Source: an uncultured Methanobrevibacter sp.
GTDB taxonomy: Archaea; Methanobacteriota; Methanobacteria; Methanobacteriales; Methanobacteriaceae
Assembly (NCBI GenBank): GCA_902783085.1
Contig: CACZPT010000113.1
Coordinates: 1-31,232 of the forward strand
Reading direction: 5' to 3'
DNA length: 31,232 nucleotides
Within the stretch, counting starts at the first letter, position 1. The number at the start of each line of letters is the position of its first letter. Under the pieces are notes generated by a model. The model was not told the origin of the DNA. It saw only the letters and a list, made by a program, of their open reading frames with translations, and did no database searches. Of this stretch, positions 21,630-30,167 are shown piece by piece. A program made the translations under genes and the position numbers.

Positions 21630-23612
21630 TTATTGAATTCTTTCACCGACTTCGCAGTCATCAGGAGTAAGTAATGCACCGCTTTCGCCAGTTGCAAGAA
21701 TCATACCTTCAGATAAAGTTCCAAATAGTTTTGCAGGTTTTAAGTTAACTACTACTGCAACTTTTCTGTCGATTAACTCTTGCGGAGAGTAAAATTTAGC
21801 AAGACCTGCAACGATTTGTCTTACTTCATCGCCGATGTCTACCTGTAATTTTAATAATTTGTCTGATTTTTCTATCTTTTCAGCTTCTTTTATCTGTCCA
21901 ATTTTAATTACAACTTTGTCAAACTCATCAATGCTAATCATATCTGCCATATTATCATCCGTATTTTCTTTTAAGTTTTCTTTTAATTTATTTTTTTGAT
22001 AATCGATTACATCATCATCAATTTTTTTAAATAATGGTTTTGCTTTATTAATCTCATATCCTTCAGTAAGGAAAACTTTCGCATCTTTCCATTCATCATG
22101 ATTTTCCAGATTAATAATATCAGCTATTTCATTAGCTTTTGTAGGAATATATGGTTTTAATACATAAGCTAATGCTTTAGCCAGTTGATTTGATAGATAT
22201 AAACAATTTGCTGCTTTTTGATAATCCTCTTTTATTGCTTTCCAAGGCTCTGAGTCATTGAAATATTTATTTCCTAATTTAGCTACCTTAAATATTTCTA
22301 AAAGACCTTCTCTAAATTCAAACTCAGCAATATATTCACCTACACTATCAGGCAACTTCCTAATAGCTGACTCAAATTCCAAATCTTCTTTTGATGGGTT
22401 TTTATATTCCGGTATTTTACCATCAAAGAATTTATGTGTAAATGTGAAAGTTCTGTGAAGGAAGTTTCCAATTACATCTGCCAACTCATCATTATTTCTT
22501 CTTTGGAAATCATCCCATGAAAAGTCAGAATCCTTATTTAGAGGTGCGTTCATTGTCAAATAATATCTAAGTAAATCAGGTTCAAAGTCTTTTACAAAAT
22601 CAGCAATCCAAATAACCCAATTTTTACTAGTGGACATTTTTTCTCCTTCAAGAGATAAAAATTCACCAGCATAAATCATATCAGGCATTTTACAACCATA
22701 AGCCTTTAAAAGACCCGGCCAAAATATTGAGTGGTGATAAATAATGTCCTTTCCAATAAAGTGAACAACAAAATCATTCCAATAATCTTCCCATTTAATG
22801 CCTGAACCTCTTGACCATTGAGCAGCAGAAGAGATATAACCTAAGAATGCCTCAATCCATACATACAATACTTTACCTTCAGCTTCATCTAGTGGAACCG
22901 GAATACCCCAGTCCATATCCCTTGTCAAAACCCAATCATTAAGGCCTTCTTTAAGCCAATTGGATGCATAATTTTTAACGTTTGCAGGTAATTTATCATT
23001 ATTTTCTATATATTCTTTTAAATCATCTTCAAACTCACTTAATTTAAATGAATATTGATAAGTATCACGAATAACTGGTGTATTACCACAGGTTAAACAT
23101 TTAGGTTCATCAAGTTCAGTCGGATCTAGTGCTCTTCCACACTTTTCACAATGATCTCCACGAGCTTCAGCACCGCAGGCAGGACATAAACCTTCAACAT
23201 AACGGTCGGGTAAAAACTTCTTACAGTTTTCACAATATAACTGCTGAATGTCCTGTCTGTAAATTAAACCATCATCATATAATTTTTTAAAGAAATTCTG
23301 TGCGATTTCGTAATGTATCTCATCAGTGGTTCTTGTGAAACTATCAAGAGAAATATTCATTGATTCTACATCACGAACAATCATATCATGATATCTTTTA
23401 GATATTTCAATAGGTTTTTTCTTTTCTTTATCTGCCTTAACTGCAATTGGAGTTCCATGTTCATCAGTAGCACAAACCATCAACACATCATTACCACCCA
23501 TACGATTATAACGTGCATAAATATCTGCCGGTAAATAAGTCGAACGAATATGACCTAAATGACATGGACCGTTTGCATAAGGAAGTGCACATGAAATAAA
23601 TATCTTTGTCAT
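21630..23612 (-). CDS. metG: Methionyl-tRNA synthetase with C-terminal tRNA-binding domain
   Basis: Charges tRNA-Met. 660 residues. Class I signatures: CHLGH (17-21, the HIGH motif) and EKMSTSKNW (the KMSKS motif, around 330). The connective peptide holds two zinc knuckles with four C-x2-C pairs between about 145 and 195. The anticodon-binding helical domain follows. Residues from about 555 to the end are an EMAP II/Trbp111-like OB fold (VVIKIGQI...VVVNLKPAKLFG), fused here; in many archaea this part is a separate protein. RBS GGGAGAT five bases before ATG. First gene of a five-gene operon; a perfect palindrome lies near its predicted transcription start. Confidence 0.97.
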   Translation of the reverse strand: MTKIFISCALPYANGPCHLGHIRSTYLPADIYARYNRMGGNDVLMVCATDEHGTPIAVKADKEKKKPIEISKRYHDMIVRDVESMNISLDSFTRTTDEIHYEIAQNFFKKLYDDGLIYRQDIQQLYCENCKKFLPDRYVEGLCPACGAEARGDHCEKCGRALDPTELDEPKCLTCGNTPVIRDTYQYSFKLSEFEDDLKEYIENNDKLPANVKNYASNWLKEGLNDWVLTRDMDWGIPVPLDEAEGKVLYVWIEAFLGYISSAAQWSRGSGIKWEDYWNDFVVHFIGKDIIYHHSIFWPGLLKAYGCKMPDMIYAGEFLSLEGEKMSTSKNWVIWIADFVKDFEPDLLRYYLTMNAPLNKDSDFSWDDFQRRNNDELADVIGNFLHRTFTFTHKFFDGKIPEYKNPSKEDLEFESAIRKLPDSVGEYIAEFEFREGLLEIFKVAKLGNKYFNDSEPWKAIKEDYQKAANCLYLSNQLAKALAYVLKPYIPTKANEIADIINLENHDEWKDAKVFLTEGYEINKAKPLFKKIDDDVIDYQKNKLKENLKENTDDNMADMISIDEFDKVVIKIGQIKEAEKIEKSDKLLKLQVDIGDEVRQIVAGLAKFYSPQELIDRKVAVVVNLKPAKLFGTLSEGMILATGESGALLTPDDCEVGERIQ

Positions 23613-23638
23613 TAATTAATCTCCCAATTTTTTTTAAG

Positions 23639-23670
23639 CATAAATATTTATGTAATTCATGGTTTATAAA
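23639..23670 (-). promoter_or_regulatory. metG promoter: TATA box and 14-base palindrome
   Basis: On the minus strand ACTTTATAAACC contains a consensus archaeal TATA box (TTTATAAA, 23663-23670). The perfect palindrome CATAAATATTTATG (23639-23652) is centred about 20 bases downstream, so it covers or touches the predicted start of transcription. This is where archaeal repressors commonly bind. It controls, at least potentially, the whole metG to riboflavin-reductase operon. Confidence 0.4.
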
Positions 23671-23878
23671 GTATTATTTTTTTAATATTAGAATAATAAA
23701 TTTGAAAAATAAAGCTTATTAGATTATTTAAAAATTAAAGGCTATTTAAAACTAATTTTTGCTAATAAAATAAAAAAAATAACAATAATTGCAATAATTA
23801 TCAAAAAAATATGTTAAAGTAATTATTGCTTTTAAAAATAGGTTAATTTTTTAATATATGAAATGAAAAGTAAAAAAT

Positions 23879-25207
23879 ATGTCTGAAATTTCATTTATCA
23901 ACCCATTATCAAATGAAGGAAAAGAAATCATTAGAGCATATGGGGACTTGAATCAGTTGAATAAGGAAGATGAAAGTTTAATTGAAGAAGTTACCCGCAC
24001 TCCCAATCAAAAAATCTCTGATGATACAATAATACCTAAATCCTACAAGGATTTTGCACTTAAACGCATACAATGGGCAATTGAAAAAAAGAATAATAAA
24101 AACTATGTTCAAAATGAATATGAATATCTCATAAATGACGAACTATACAAATACGATGTGGTTACCTTTCATGTATTATGTCAAGCCATTGCAATACAAT
24201 TCAATCTTGGTTCAAGAGAAACAAGGTTATTTATTGAATCACAAGCCACATTAATCCATGAAAGACTTGCTAAACTAACACCATCATTAAGAGAAGAATT
24301 GATTGATGAAATTTTAGATGAAATTAAAGTAGACGGTACAATAAAATGGATGAGCCTAAAAGATGTAATCTCATCTAAAAAGCTTAAACTTAGTGATTTA
24401 CTTATAGAAAACGGAAATATCATCTTGCAGCAGGATGAATTTTTAGATAACTATGAATCTGAATTTATTGACAGAAGCCCTGAGAGAATGTACAATATTT
24501 TAGTTGGAGATAGCGTTAAGGAACTAATATTGTCCCGTTTAATCATGCAAAAAACTGAAGAATACCTTGAAAGAATTAAAAATATGTCTACAAGGGTAGA
24601 AATCCACCCTACCATTTTAGAATTATCAGAAGAACTAAAAGAATTTATTCCAACTGAAATCAGCAAATATAATCAATACTATGAAGGCAGCGGCGGAATT
24701 TATGGTAGTGTGCAAGCCGGAAAACTAAATCCTGATGCGTTTCCACCATGTATTCAAAATACAGTTAATGGAGTTTCCTCAGGCGGACGTAACGATGCCA
24801 TTGTACTGCTTTTAACATCTTTTGCATCATATGCAAGATTATATCCAATGATATTTGCATCAGATGAAACAATTAAAGTATCAGATTTAGATCCTGATTT
24901 AACTATTACCGAAAATGAAATCTTACCCTTAATATTTGATGCTGCGGACAACTGTACGCCACCATTATTTGAAGACCAACCACAAGAAAAGATAAATATC
25001 ATTTCAAAACTCGGATTTGGAATGCATGAAAAAGTAGATATTAATCATGAAGGAGAAACCAAATGGTACACGCCTATGAGCTGTGAAAAAATTAAACTCC
25101 ACTTGCCACAGCTATGTAAACCAGACAAGTCTTGTAAAGGAATAAATAATCCTTTATCATGTTATGGGCGTAAAAAATTTCAACTTGATAAAAAAGCTAA
25201 AGATTAA
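23879..25207 (+). CDS. priL: DNA primase large subunit PriL
   Basis: Regulatory subunit of the archaeal/eukaryotic primase, working with PriS to make replication primers. 442 residues. The C-terminal [4Fe-4S] domain is clear: FPPCIQN (C291), SSGGRNDA after it, then candidate ligands C402 in TPMSCEK, C413, C419 and C428 in NPLSCYGRKKF. No SD sequence; a TATA-like TTAATATAT lies about 20-30 bases upstream of the ATG, so the mRNA may be nearly leaderless. The end overlaps the convergent unknown gene by four bases. priS lies 600 bases further on the same strand. Confidence 0.95.
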   Translation: MSEISFINPLSNEGKEIIRAYGDLNQLNKEDESLIEEVTRTPNQKISDDTIIPKSYKDFALKRIQWAIEKKNNKNYVQNEYEYLINDELYKYDVVTFHVLCQAIAIQFNLGSRETRLFIESQATLIHERLAKLTPSLREELIDEILDEIKVDGTIKWMSLKDVISSKKLKLSDLLIENGNIILQQDEFLDNYESEFIDRSPERMYNILVGDSVKELILSRLIMQKTEEYLERIKNMSTRVEIHPTILELSEELKEFIPTEISKYNQYYEGSGGIYGSVQAGKLNPDAFPPCIQNTVNGVSSGGRNDAIVLLLTSFASYARLYPMIFASDETIKVSDLDPDLTITENEILPLIFDAADNCTPPLFEDQPQEKINIISKLGFGMHEKVDINHEGETKWYTPMSCEKIKLHLPQLCKPDKSCKGINNPLSCYGRKKFQLDKKAKD

Positions 25208-25719
25208 AGACTTGACTGTGAAAATTTAAACGGATTATGGTTTTCATCAGTTTTATCATAATATTTATTTAAAATAGCTGATTCCCACATATTATAATTC
25301 TTTTGATCTATTTTACTAAATCGATAAGCTAAAATACCAACACTACGATTATACTCATCAATATCATTTTCCAAACAAAAATTAGACACCATATCCGGAG
25401 CAAATTCTGAGGGTTCATCTTCCATGAACTCCTGAAATTCCACATATTCACTTTTTGAGAATAATTCTTCCGGCTCAATTGGATATTCACTGGCTTTTAT
25501 AGTATATAATTCAATGTATAACATCATTTCAAGCGGTAGCTGGTTATGTTCAATAGCCAAACCTTTAACTTCACCAGTTTCCAAATCCAAAATTGTATGG
25601 CCCGTAGTTTGTGTTGGAAACCATTTCTCATATGCAGGTTTTACAATCTCTTCAGGTGTTAAACCAGACAATATTGTTTTTAAATGTTCAACACCAATTA
25701 CTTCAAAAATCTCTTCCAT
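25204..25719 (-). CDS. Unknown acidic protein between priL and priS
   Basis: 171 residues, soluble, strongly acidic, with no signal peptide, membrane segment or cysteine motif I recognise. Notable stretches are LKTILSGLTPEEIVKPAYEKWFPTQ near the start, GHTILDLETGEVKGL (beta hairpin-like), and an acidic helix EEPEELF...EFQEFMEDEPSEF in the middle. It is on the minus strand, overlapping the priL stop by four bases and divergent from priS by 89 bases. The start has no SD. Codon use looks like its neighbours. Function unknown; position between the two primase genes makes a replication link possible but unproved. Confidence 0.7.
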   Translation of the reverse strand: MEEIFEVIGVEHLKTILSGLTPEEIVKPAYEKWFPTQTTGHTILDLETGEVKGLAIEHNQLPLEMMLYIELYTIKASEYPIEPEELFSKSEYVEFQEFMEDEPSEFAPDMVSNFCLENDIDEYNRSVGILAYRFSKIDQKNYNMWESAILNKYYDKTDENHNPFKFSQSSL

Positions 25720-25808
25720 AAAATAATATTTGAAAAAATCAATTTAAATACTTTTAAAAATTCACACTTTACCAATCATTAAATACTTTATAAATTAAAT
25801 TTTTATAT

Positions 25809-26783
25809 ATGTTTTCTAAAGCAAGTATGCAGGAGCGTCGACTATACTATCGTGAAGAATGGAGTGAAAAGGATCTTCCAGAATTTATTAAAAATGATAT
25901 TAAAAAACGGGAGTTTGGTTTTGACCATAACGGACGAGGACCTAACGATAGATATAAAACATTTAGAGGAGTCGAATCTTTAAGAAAATTTTTAAGATAT
26001 AAAGCTCCATTTGCATCCTATATCTCAGTAGCTTTTTACAATAACCCAAAAAGGCGAGAAGACTGGTTGAAAGCAGAATATATTTTTGATGTAGATGCTA
26101 AAGACATTCCAATCAGAAGCTGCCAATGTGATAGTGTATGTGAAGTTTGTTTAGGTGAAGCTTTAGAAATCGTTAACTCATTGATTGATACATTACAGGA
26201 TGATTTGGGTCTTGATAATATTCATTTGATTTATTCCGGACGGGGTTACCATATCAGGATTTTAGATGAAGAAATGATGATTTCAGGAAGTGAATTACGC
26301 TCCGAGGTGCTAAAATATGTTGCCGGATCGGAAGTTCCAAAATCCCAATTTATAAATACTGACATTTCAAATAAAGCATTCAACTTTGAGCATTTCTCCA
26401 TCCCCATAGGTTACTCCAAGATTTTTACGGATAAAGTCAAATTTAATGTTCAGCATCTAGTCGGAAATGAAAAAATAGATGGGATTAACCCTAAATTAAT
26501 GAAAGACATTATTAATGCAAGACACCACCTGGATAATGATGAATGGGGTTATTTCAAAAGAGATATTGGCCCTAGAAGATATAAAAATCTTGTGGAAGCT
26601 ATGGCAAGAGTTAATCTGGCCACCATTGATGCTAAAGTATCAATTGATTTAAAAAGAATTTTAAGACTGCCGTCTTCACTTCACTCAAAAGTAAGTATGA
26701 AATGTATGGAAGTTAAAAACAGAGAAACTTTTGATCCATTTAAAGATGCTGTTCCTAAATTTGTTTATGAAAGGAGTGATTAA
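25809..26783 (+). CDS. priS: DNA primase small (catalytic) subunit PriS
   Basis: Catalytic subunit of the archaeal primase. 324 residues, normal for the family. Motifs: FDVDAKD (two catalytic aspartates, around 93-99), a zinc-binding cluster in SCQCDSVCEVC (about 108-118), SGRGYHIRI (around 148-156, nucleotide binding with the catalytic histidine), and the C-terminal RILRLPSSLHSKVSMKC. The short TATA-rich upstream (TTAAATTTTTATAT) close to the ATG and absence of SD suggest a leaderless mRNA. The next gene starts one base after its stop, with its RBS inside priS. Confidence 0.96.
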   Translation: MFSKASMQERRLYYREEWSEKDLPEFIKNDIKKREFGFDHNGRGPNDRYKTFRGVESLRKFLRYKAPFASYISVAFYNNPKRREDWLKAEYIFDVDAKDIPIRSCQCDSVCEVCLGEALEIVNSLIDTLQDDLGLDNIHLIYSGRGYHIRILDEEMMISGSELRSEVLKYVAGSEVPKSQFINTDISNKAFNFEHFSIPIGYSKIFTDKVKFNVQHLVGNEKIDGINPKLMKDIINARHHLDNDEWGYFKRDIGPRRYKNLVEAMARVNLATIDAKVSIDLKRILRLPSSLHSKVSMKCMEVKNRETFDPFKDAVPKFVYERSD

Positions 26784-26784
26784 C

Positions 26785-27042
26785 ATGGATAATGTATTAA
26801 AACAGATTCTATCAAATAATAAGTATTTTGAAGCTATAAATGAAAACAGGTTTGTTCCGGAGTTTTTAGGATTAATTGTGAATGGTGTGGTTGTATATAA
26901 TGTTAATTGGATTGACATTGTTGAAAAAGAACTGGTTTTTATGAATAAAGATATCCAAACACACCCCATCGTATCTATTGTACTTGAAAATCTAAATTCC
27001 TTGATGATTATTACAGATAATGGTGTAAAAGAAGTATTATAA
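26785..27042 (+). CDS. Unknown 85-residue protein co-transcribed with priS
   Basis: ATG 26785 is one base after the priS stop. GGAGTGAT four bases before it, inside the end of priS, is the strongest RBS in this part of the window. The frame is open further upstream to 26731, but that would overlap priS. The 85-residue product is small and soluble, alternating strands and helices (LGLIVNGVVVYNVNWIDIVEKELVF, then SIVLENLNSLMIITDNG), perhaps one alpha/beta domain. No family recognised. Tight coupling suggests it serves replication or the primase; this is inference. Confidence 0.75.
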   Translation: MDNVLKQILSNNKYFEAINENRFVPEFLGLIVNGVVVYNVNWIDIVEKELVFMNKDIQTHPIVSIVLENLNSLMIITDNGVKEVL

Positions 27043-27075
27043 TTAGTTTAGTTGTTGAATTACCCAATCATTTAA

Positions 27076-27090
27076 TATTTTACTAAAATA
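27076..27090. terminator. Small hairpin between convergent genes
   Basis: TATTTTA-C-TAAAATA is a perfect seven-base-pair inverted repeat with a one-base centre, lying between the stop of the 85-residue gene and that of the thymidylate-kinase-like gene. It is a plausible bidirectional terminator but is all A-T, so chance is possible. Confidence 0.3.
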
Positions 27091-27094
27091 AGTA

Positions 27095-27667
27095 TTATGA
27101 ATCACTTTTTAAGCATTTAGCCTTTATTTGACTGCTAATATTCTCAATGGTATCATCAGCTGAAATCACATTCCATTCATATGTAACTTTCTTTGATTTT
27201 TGACGAGCTTTAATCAATGATTCCATATTTTCAAACATTTCAGTTTCTTCATTTCTAGAACTTATTCTCCTAAGAGATTCTTCAGGAGATACATCCAAAA
27301 AGAACATACAATCAGATTTTGGAAGAATAAAAGATACTAATTTATATACAATCACATTAACTACATTCGGCAAGTAAATGACTGCCAAGGTATATCTGGA
27401 AAAAATTAAAACATCAATACTGTTATCATGATAATATTTTCGAAGGGATCTGATTGCATCAAGTCCAAAGTAAACAGTAGCTATTATATGATTAACCTTG
27501 CCTGTTTTTAAAAGTGCTGCTTTTGATTTTTTGCCATATCTGTTATCATCGCAAGGATGTGACCTTACAACAACATTTTTTCCTTTACTCTTATACATAT
27601 CAGCAAGCAAATTAATCTGCGTGTCTTTTCCACAACCATCAAGCCCATCAATAACAATAAACTTCAT
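27095..27667 (-). CDS. Thymidylate-kinase-like P-loop kinase
   Basis: 190 residues with the thymidylate kinase P-loop DGLDGCGKDTQ (7-17) at the right place. Later regions resemble dTMP kinase: RSHPCDDNRYG (like the P-x-G/R base-binding stretch), a helix with LDAIRSL, and FFLDVSPEESLRRISSR before a lid-like arginine-rich part. The DR(Y/F) substrate motif is replaced by FSRYTLAVIY, where the Asp is Ser. It could be the organism's dTMP kinase or a paralogue with another nucleoside monophosphate substrate. It starts six bases after the cofH stop and is co-transcribed with it. Confidence 0.82.
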   Translation of the reverse strand: MKFIVIDGLDGCGKDTQINLLADMYKSKGKNVVVRSHPCDDNRYGKKSKAALLKTGKVNHIIATVYFGLDAIRSLRKYYHDNSIDVLIFSRYTLAVIYLPNVVNVIVYKLVSFILPKSDCMFFLDVSPEESLRRISSRNEETEMFENMESLIKARQKSKKVTYEWNVISADDTIENISSQIKAKCLKSDS

Positions 27668-27673
27668 AATAAT

Positions 27674-28819
27674 CTATTTTGATAATATTTCTATCCTGTT
27701 TGATTCAATCGGATAAAATTCACTATATTTGGAATTTCTCTCAATCGGATTTCTACCTAAATCTTTAATGATTTTACTTAAAGTTTCAATTGAAGCATCA
27801 ACACCATCAGGCGCACCAGAAGCCTCAGATAGCTCATCACCACCTAAAGTTCCACCCAAATCATTTGCACCAGCAGCAAGGGCAATTTGAGCAAATCTAT
27901 AACCCATCTTCACCCAAGAAACCTGAATGTTTGGAATCAAATCCCACAGCATCAATCTGGAAACCGCATATAACTTCAAATCCTCACTTCCAGTAGCCCC
28001 GAGATTGGACTGGCCTTCTAGAAATATAGGTGAATACTCATGCATAAAAGTCATTGGAATAAACTCAGTAAAACCATTGGTTTCCCTTTGAATATTTCTT
28101 AAAATGTCAATATGCTCAACACGTTCAGCTAAAGTTTCCACATGACCATACATAATAGTGGCAGAACTGGTAAGACCAACATCATGAGCAGTTTTAACAA
28201 TATCAATCCATTCCTGAGTAGAAACCTTTTCAGGACAAATCAGCGCTCTTGAACGATCAGTTAAAATCTCAGCTGCAGTTCCAGGCAATGTGTCAAGACC
28301 TGCATCCTTAAGTCTCATAAAAGCTTCTTCAATGCTGATTTCAGACAAAATTGCCGCATCACTAATCATAGTTGGTGAAAAACCATGAATTAAAACATCC
28401 GGATAATTTCCTTTAAGTAATTCAAGCAAATGTTCATAATACTCAATATCTGCATCAGCCAAAACACCACCCATCAGACAAAATTCCCGAGCACCCCTTT
28501 TTACTGCAAATTCGGCTTTAGATAAAATCTCTTCATCGCTTAAAATATATGCATCAGCATCATCTGCATCCCGGCCAAATGCACAAAAGCCACATCTAAC
28601 AGTGCAAATGTTAGTGAAGTTGATATTGCAGTTATTGATAAAAGTAACATCATCCCCAACAATCTCATTTCTTAAAAAATCAGCGGTTGCCAAAAGTGGA
28701 TAAAAATCAGAACCTTTAACATTCATCAAATAATTAGCATCTTCAACAGAAATTTCCTCATCAAGAGCTTTAGTTAAAATTTTTTCTGTTTTAGAAGAAA
28801 CCGGCAGTTTATCAAACAT
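27674..28819 (-). CDS. cofH: FO synthase subunit CofH (radical SAM)
   Basis: Joins the tyrosine-derived group to 5-amino-6-ribitylaminouracil, the first half of making 7,8-didemethyl-8-hydroxy-5-deazariboflavin (FO), the chromophore of coenzyme F420. 381 residues. Radical SAM cluster C-T-V-R-C-G-F-C (CxxxCxxC) near 72-79, after NINFTNI. CofH-type stretches: REFCLMGGVLADADIEYY, IHGFSPTMI and LPGTAAEIL. The partner CofG is not in this window. First gene of a pair with the thymidylate-kinase-like gene and divergent from comD. No SD before ATG; probably leaderless. Confidence 0.94.
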   Translation of the reverse strand: MFDKLPVSSKTEKILTKALDEEISVEDANYLMNVKGSDFYPLLATADFLRNEIVGDDVTFINNCNINFTNICTVRCGFCAFGRDADDADAYILSDEEILSKAEFAVKRGAREFCLMGGVLADADIEYYEHLLELLKGNYPDVLIHGFSPTMISDAAILSEISIEEAFMRLKDAGLDTLPGTAAEILTDRSRALICPEKVSTQEWIDIVKTAHDVGLTSSATIMYGHVETLAERVEHIDILRNIQRETNGFTEFIPMTFMHEYSPIFLEGQSNLGATGSEDLKLYAVSRLMLWDLIPNIQVSWVKMGYRFAQIALAAGANDLGGTLGGDELSEASGAPDGVDASIETLSKIIKDLGRNPIERNSKYSEFYPIESNRIEILSK

Positions 28820-28883
28820 AAATAATAATAAGTAAATAATTTAATATATATGTTACTAAAATATCTTATAAAGGATGATAAAA

Positions 28884-29375
28884 ATGGATAGTAGTGAAGC
28901 TATTTACAATGGACTAAAAGATGCAGAAATAAACTTTGTTGTAAGTGTCCCCTGTGTAAACCTAACAAAAATACTGAATATGCTTGATGAAGACGAAAAT
29001 ATTGTCCATATACCAGTAACAAGAGAAGAAGAAGGAATAGGACTCTGTGCTGGAGCATATTTAGGCGGCATGAAAACAGCAATTCTTATGCAAAACTCAG
29101 GACTTGGAAACTCAGTAAACGCCTTGAAATCCCTAACAGAATTATACGAATTTCCATTGGTGATGATAATGAGCCACAGAGGAACTGAAGGAGAAAGCAT
29201 CTGTGGACAAGTACCTATGGGCAAATCAACACCAAAAATACTTGAAGCAATGGATTTTCACTTCTTCAAACCTGAAACTCCAGAAAATGCATATGGAGCT
29301 GTGTCAAATTCCTGGAAACTATCCCTAAAAGAGTCAAAACCCGTGTCCATACTATTAGAAATTAAATATTGGTGA
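28884..29375 (+). CDS. comD: Sulfopyruvate decarboxylase alpha subunit
   Basis: With ComE converts sulfopyruvate to sulfoacetaldehyde in coenzyme M synthesis. 163 residues: the pyrimidine-binding half of a thiamine diphosphate enzyme. The catalytic glutamate region is VTREEEGIGLCAGAYLGG (about 46-63), followed by AILMQNSGLGNSVNAL and SHRGTEGE. GGATGAT with four bases before ATG 28884 is preferred over the upstream ATG 28875, which lies inside that RBS. The comE start is four bases after its stop. Presence of comDE argues that this organism makes its own coenzyme M, unlike some rumen Methanobrevibacter. Confidence 0.93.
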   Translation: MDSSEAIYNGLKDAEINFVVSVPCVNLTKILNMLDEDENIVHIPVTREEEGIGLCAGAYLGGMKTAILMQNSGLGNSVNALKSLTELYEFPLVMIMSHRGTEGESICGQVPMGKSTPKILEAMDFHFFKPETPENAYGAVSNSWKLSLKESKPVSILLEIKYW

Positions 29376-29379
29376 TAAA

Positions 29380-29919
29380 ATGCAAAGACGAGATGTTATC
29401 GAAAAAATAATAGAGCCATTATCTGATGAATTGGTAGTTTGCAATATCGGATTTCCAGCACGTGAGCTATATGATATCCGTGATAGGCCGGAAAACTTCT
29501 ACATGATTGGATCAATGGGACTTGTATCATCAATAGGGCTGGGACTAGCTATTGCAAAACCAGAAAAAGACATTGTTGTAATCGACGGTGACGGAGCACT
29601 ATTAATGAATATGGGATCACTTGTAACCGCAAATGCATTAAAACCTAGAAATTTAACATGGATTGTGATAAACAATGGTGCATACGGTTCAACAGGAAAT
29701 CAAGTGACATATGCTTCCGAATTGGATTTGAAAGAAATAGCTAAAAGTATTGGCTTTGAAAGTTATGATTTAGATGAAGTTGATTTGCTTAAATTAATTA
29801 AGGATGAAAATTGCAATTTTATTGAAGCAAAATGTGAACCAGGTAATTCACAAGCTCCGATAATTGATTTAACACCTATTGAGATTAAAGAAAGATTTAT
29901 GAAAATAACCAACGAATAA
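29380..29919 (+). CDS. comE: Sulfopyruvate decarboxylase beta subunit
   Basis: 179 residues: the diphosphate-binding half of sulfopyruvate decarboxylase. It carries the thiamine diphosphate/Mg signature IDGDGALLMNMGSL...VINNGAYGSTG (about 68-109), starting GDG and ending NN as required, and GSMGLVSSIGLGLA before it. RBS GGTGAT-AAA-ATG overlaps the comD stop region, so the two subunits are made together in a 1:1 operon. A weak hairpin (GACTT/AAGTC) lies about 30 bases after the stop, but no strong terminator is visible. Confidence 0.94.
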   Translation: MQRRDVIEKIIEPLSDELVVCNIGFPARELYDIRDRPENFYMIGSMGLVSSIGLGLAIAKPEKDIVVIDGDGALLMNMGSLVTANALKPRNLTWIVINNGAYGSTGNQVTYASELDLKEIAKSIGFESYDLDEVDLLKLIKDENCNFIEAKCEPGNSQAPIIDLTPIEIKERFMKITNE

Positions 29920-30017
29920 TTGCTTTTAAAAACTTTTAAAATACCAGACTTCTCAAAAGTCCAAATAATTCAATTATCATAATAATGAAAGAATATCAAA
30001 AAAAGTTAGTTTTATTT

Positions 30018-30081
30018 CAAAGTTAGCTTAATATGACTCAAAATTTTCATATTTATTTTTAATTAAGTATTGCTAACTTTG
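30018..30081. repeat. Inverted repeat before the IS remnant
   Basis: CAAAGTTAGC (30018-30027) is repeated as its exact reverse complement GCTAACTTTG (30072-30081), with a partly pairing CTTAAT/ATTAAG inside. A related AACTTTG occurs at 31174-31180, downstream of the transposase remnant. These could be worn terminal repeats of the insertion sequence, or a terminator-like stem for comE. The right end is too diverged to place with confidence. Confidence 0.35.
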
Positions 30082-30167
30082 TTATTTTTATTATAATGGC
30101 GTTAATTCTATATTTGAGTAAAATAAATATATTATATATTGATTAACATATATTTTGGTGTTTTTTT

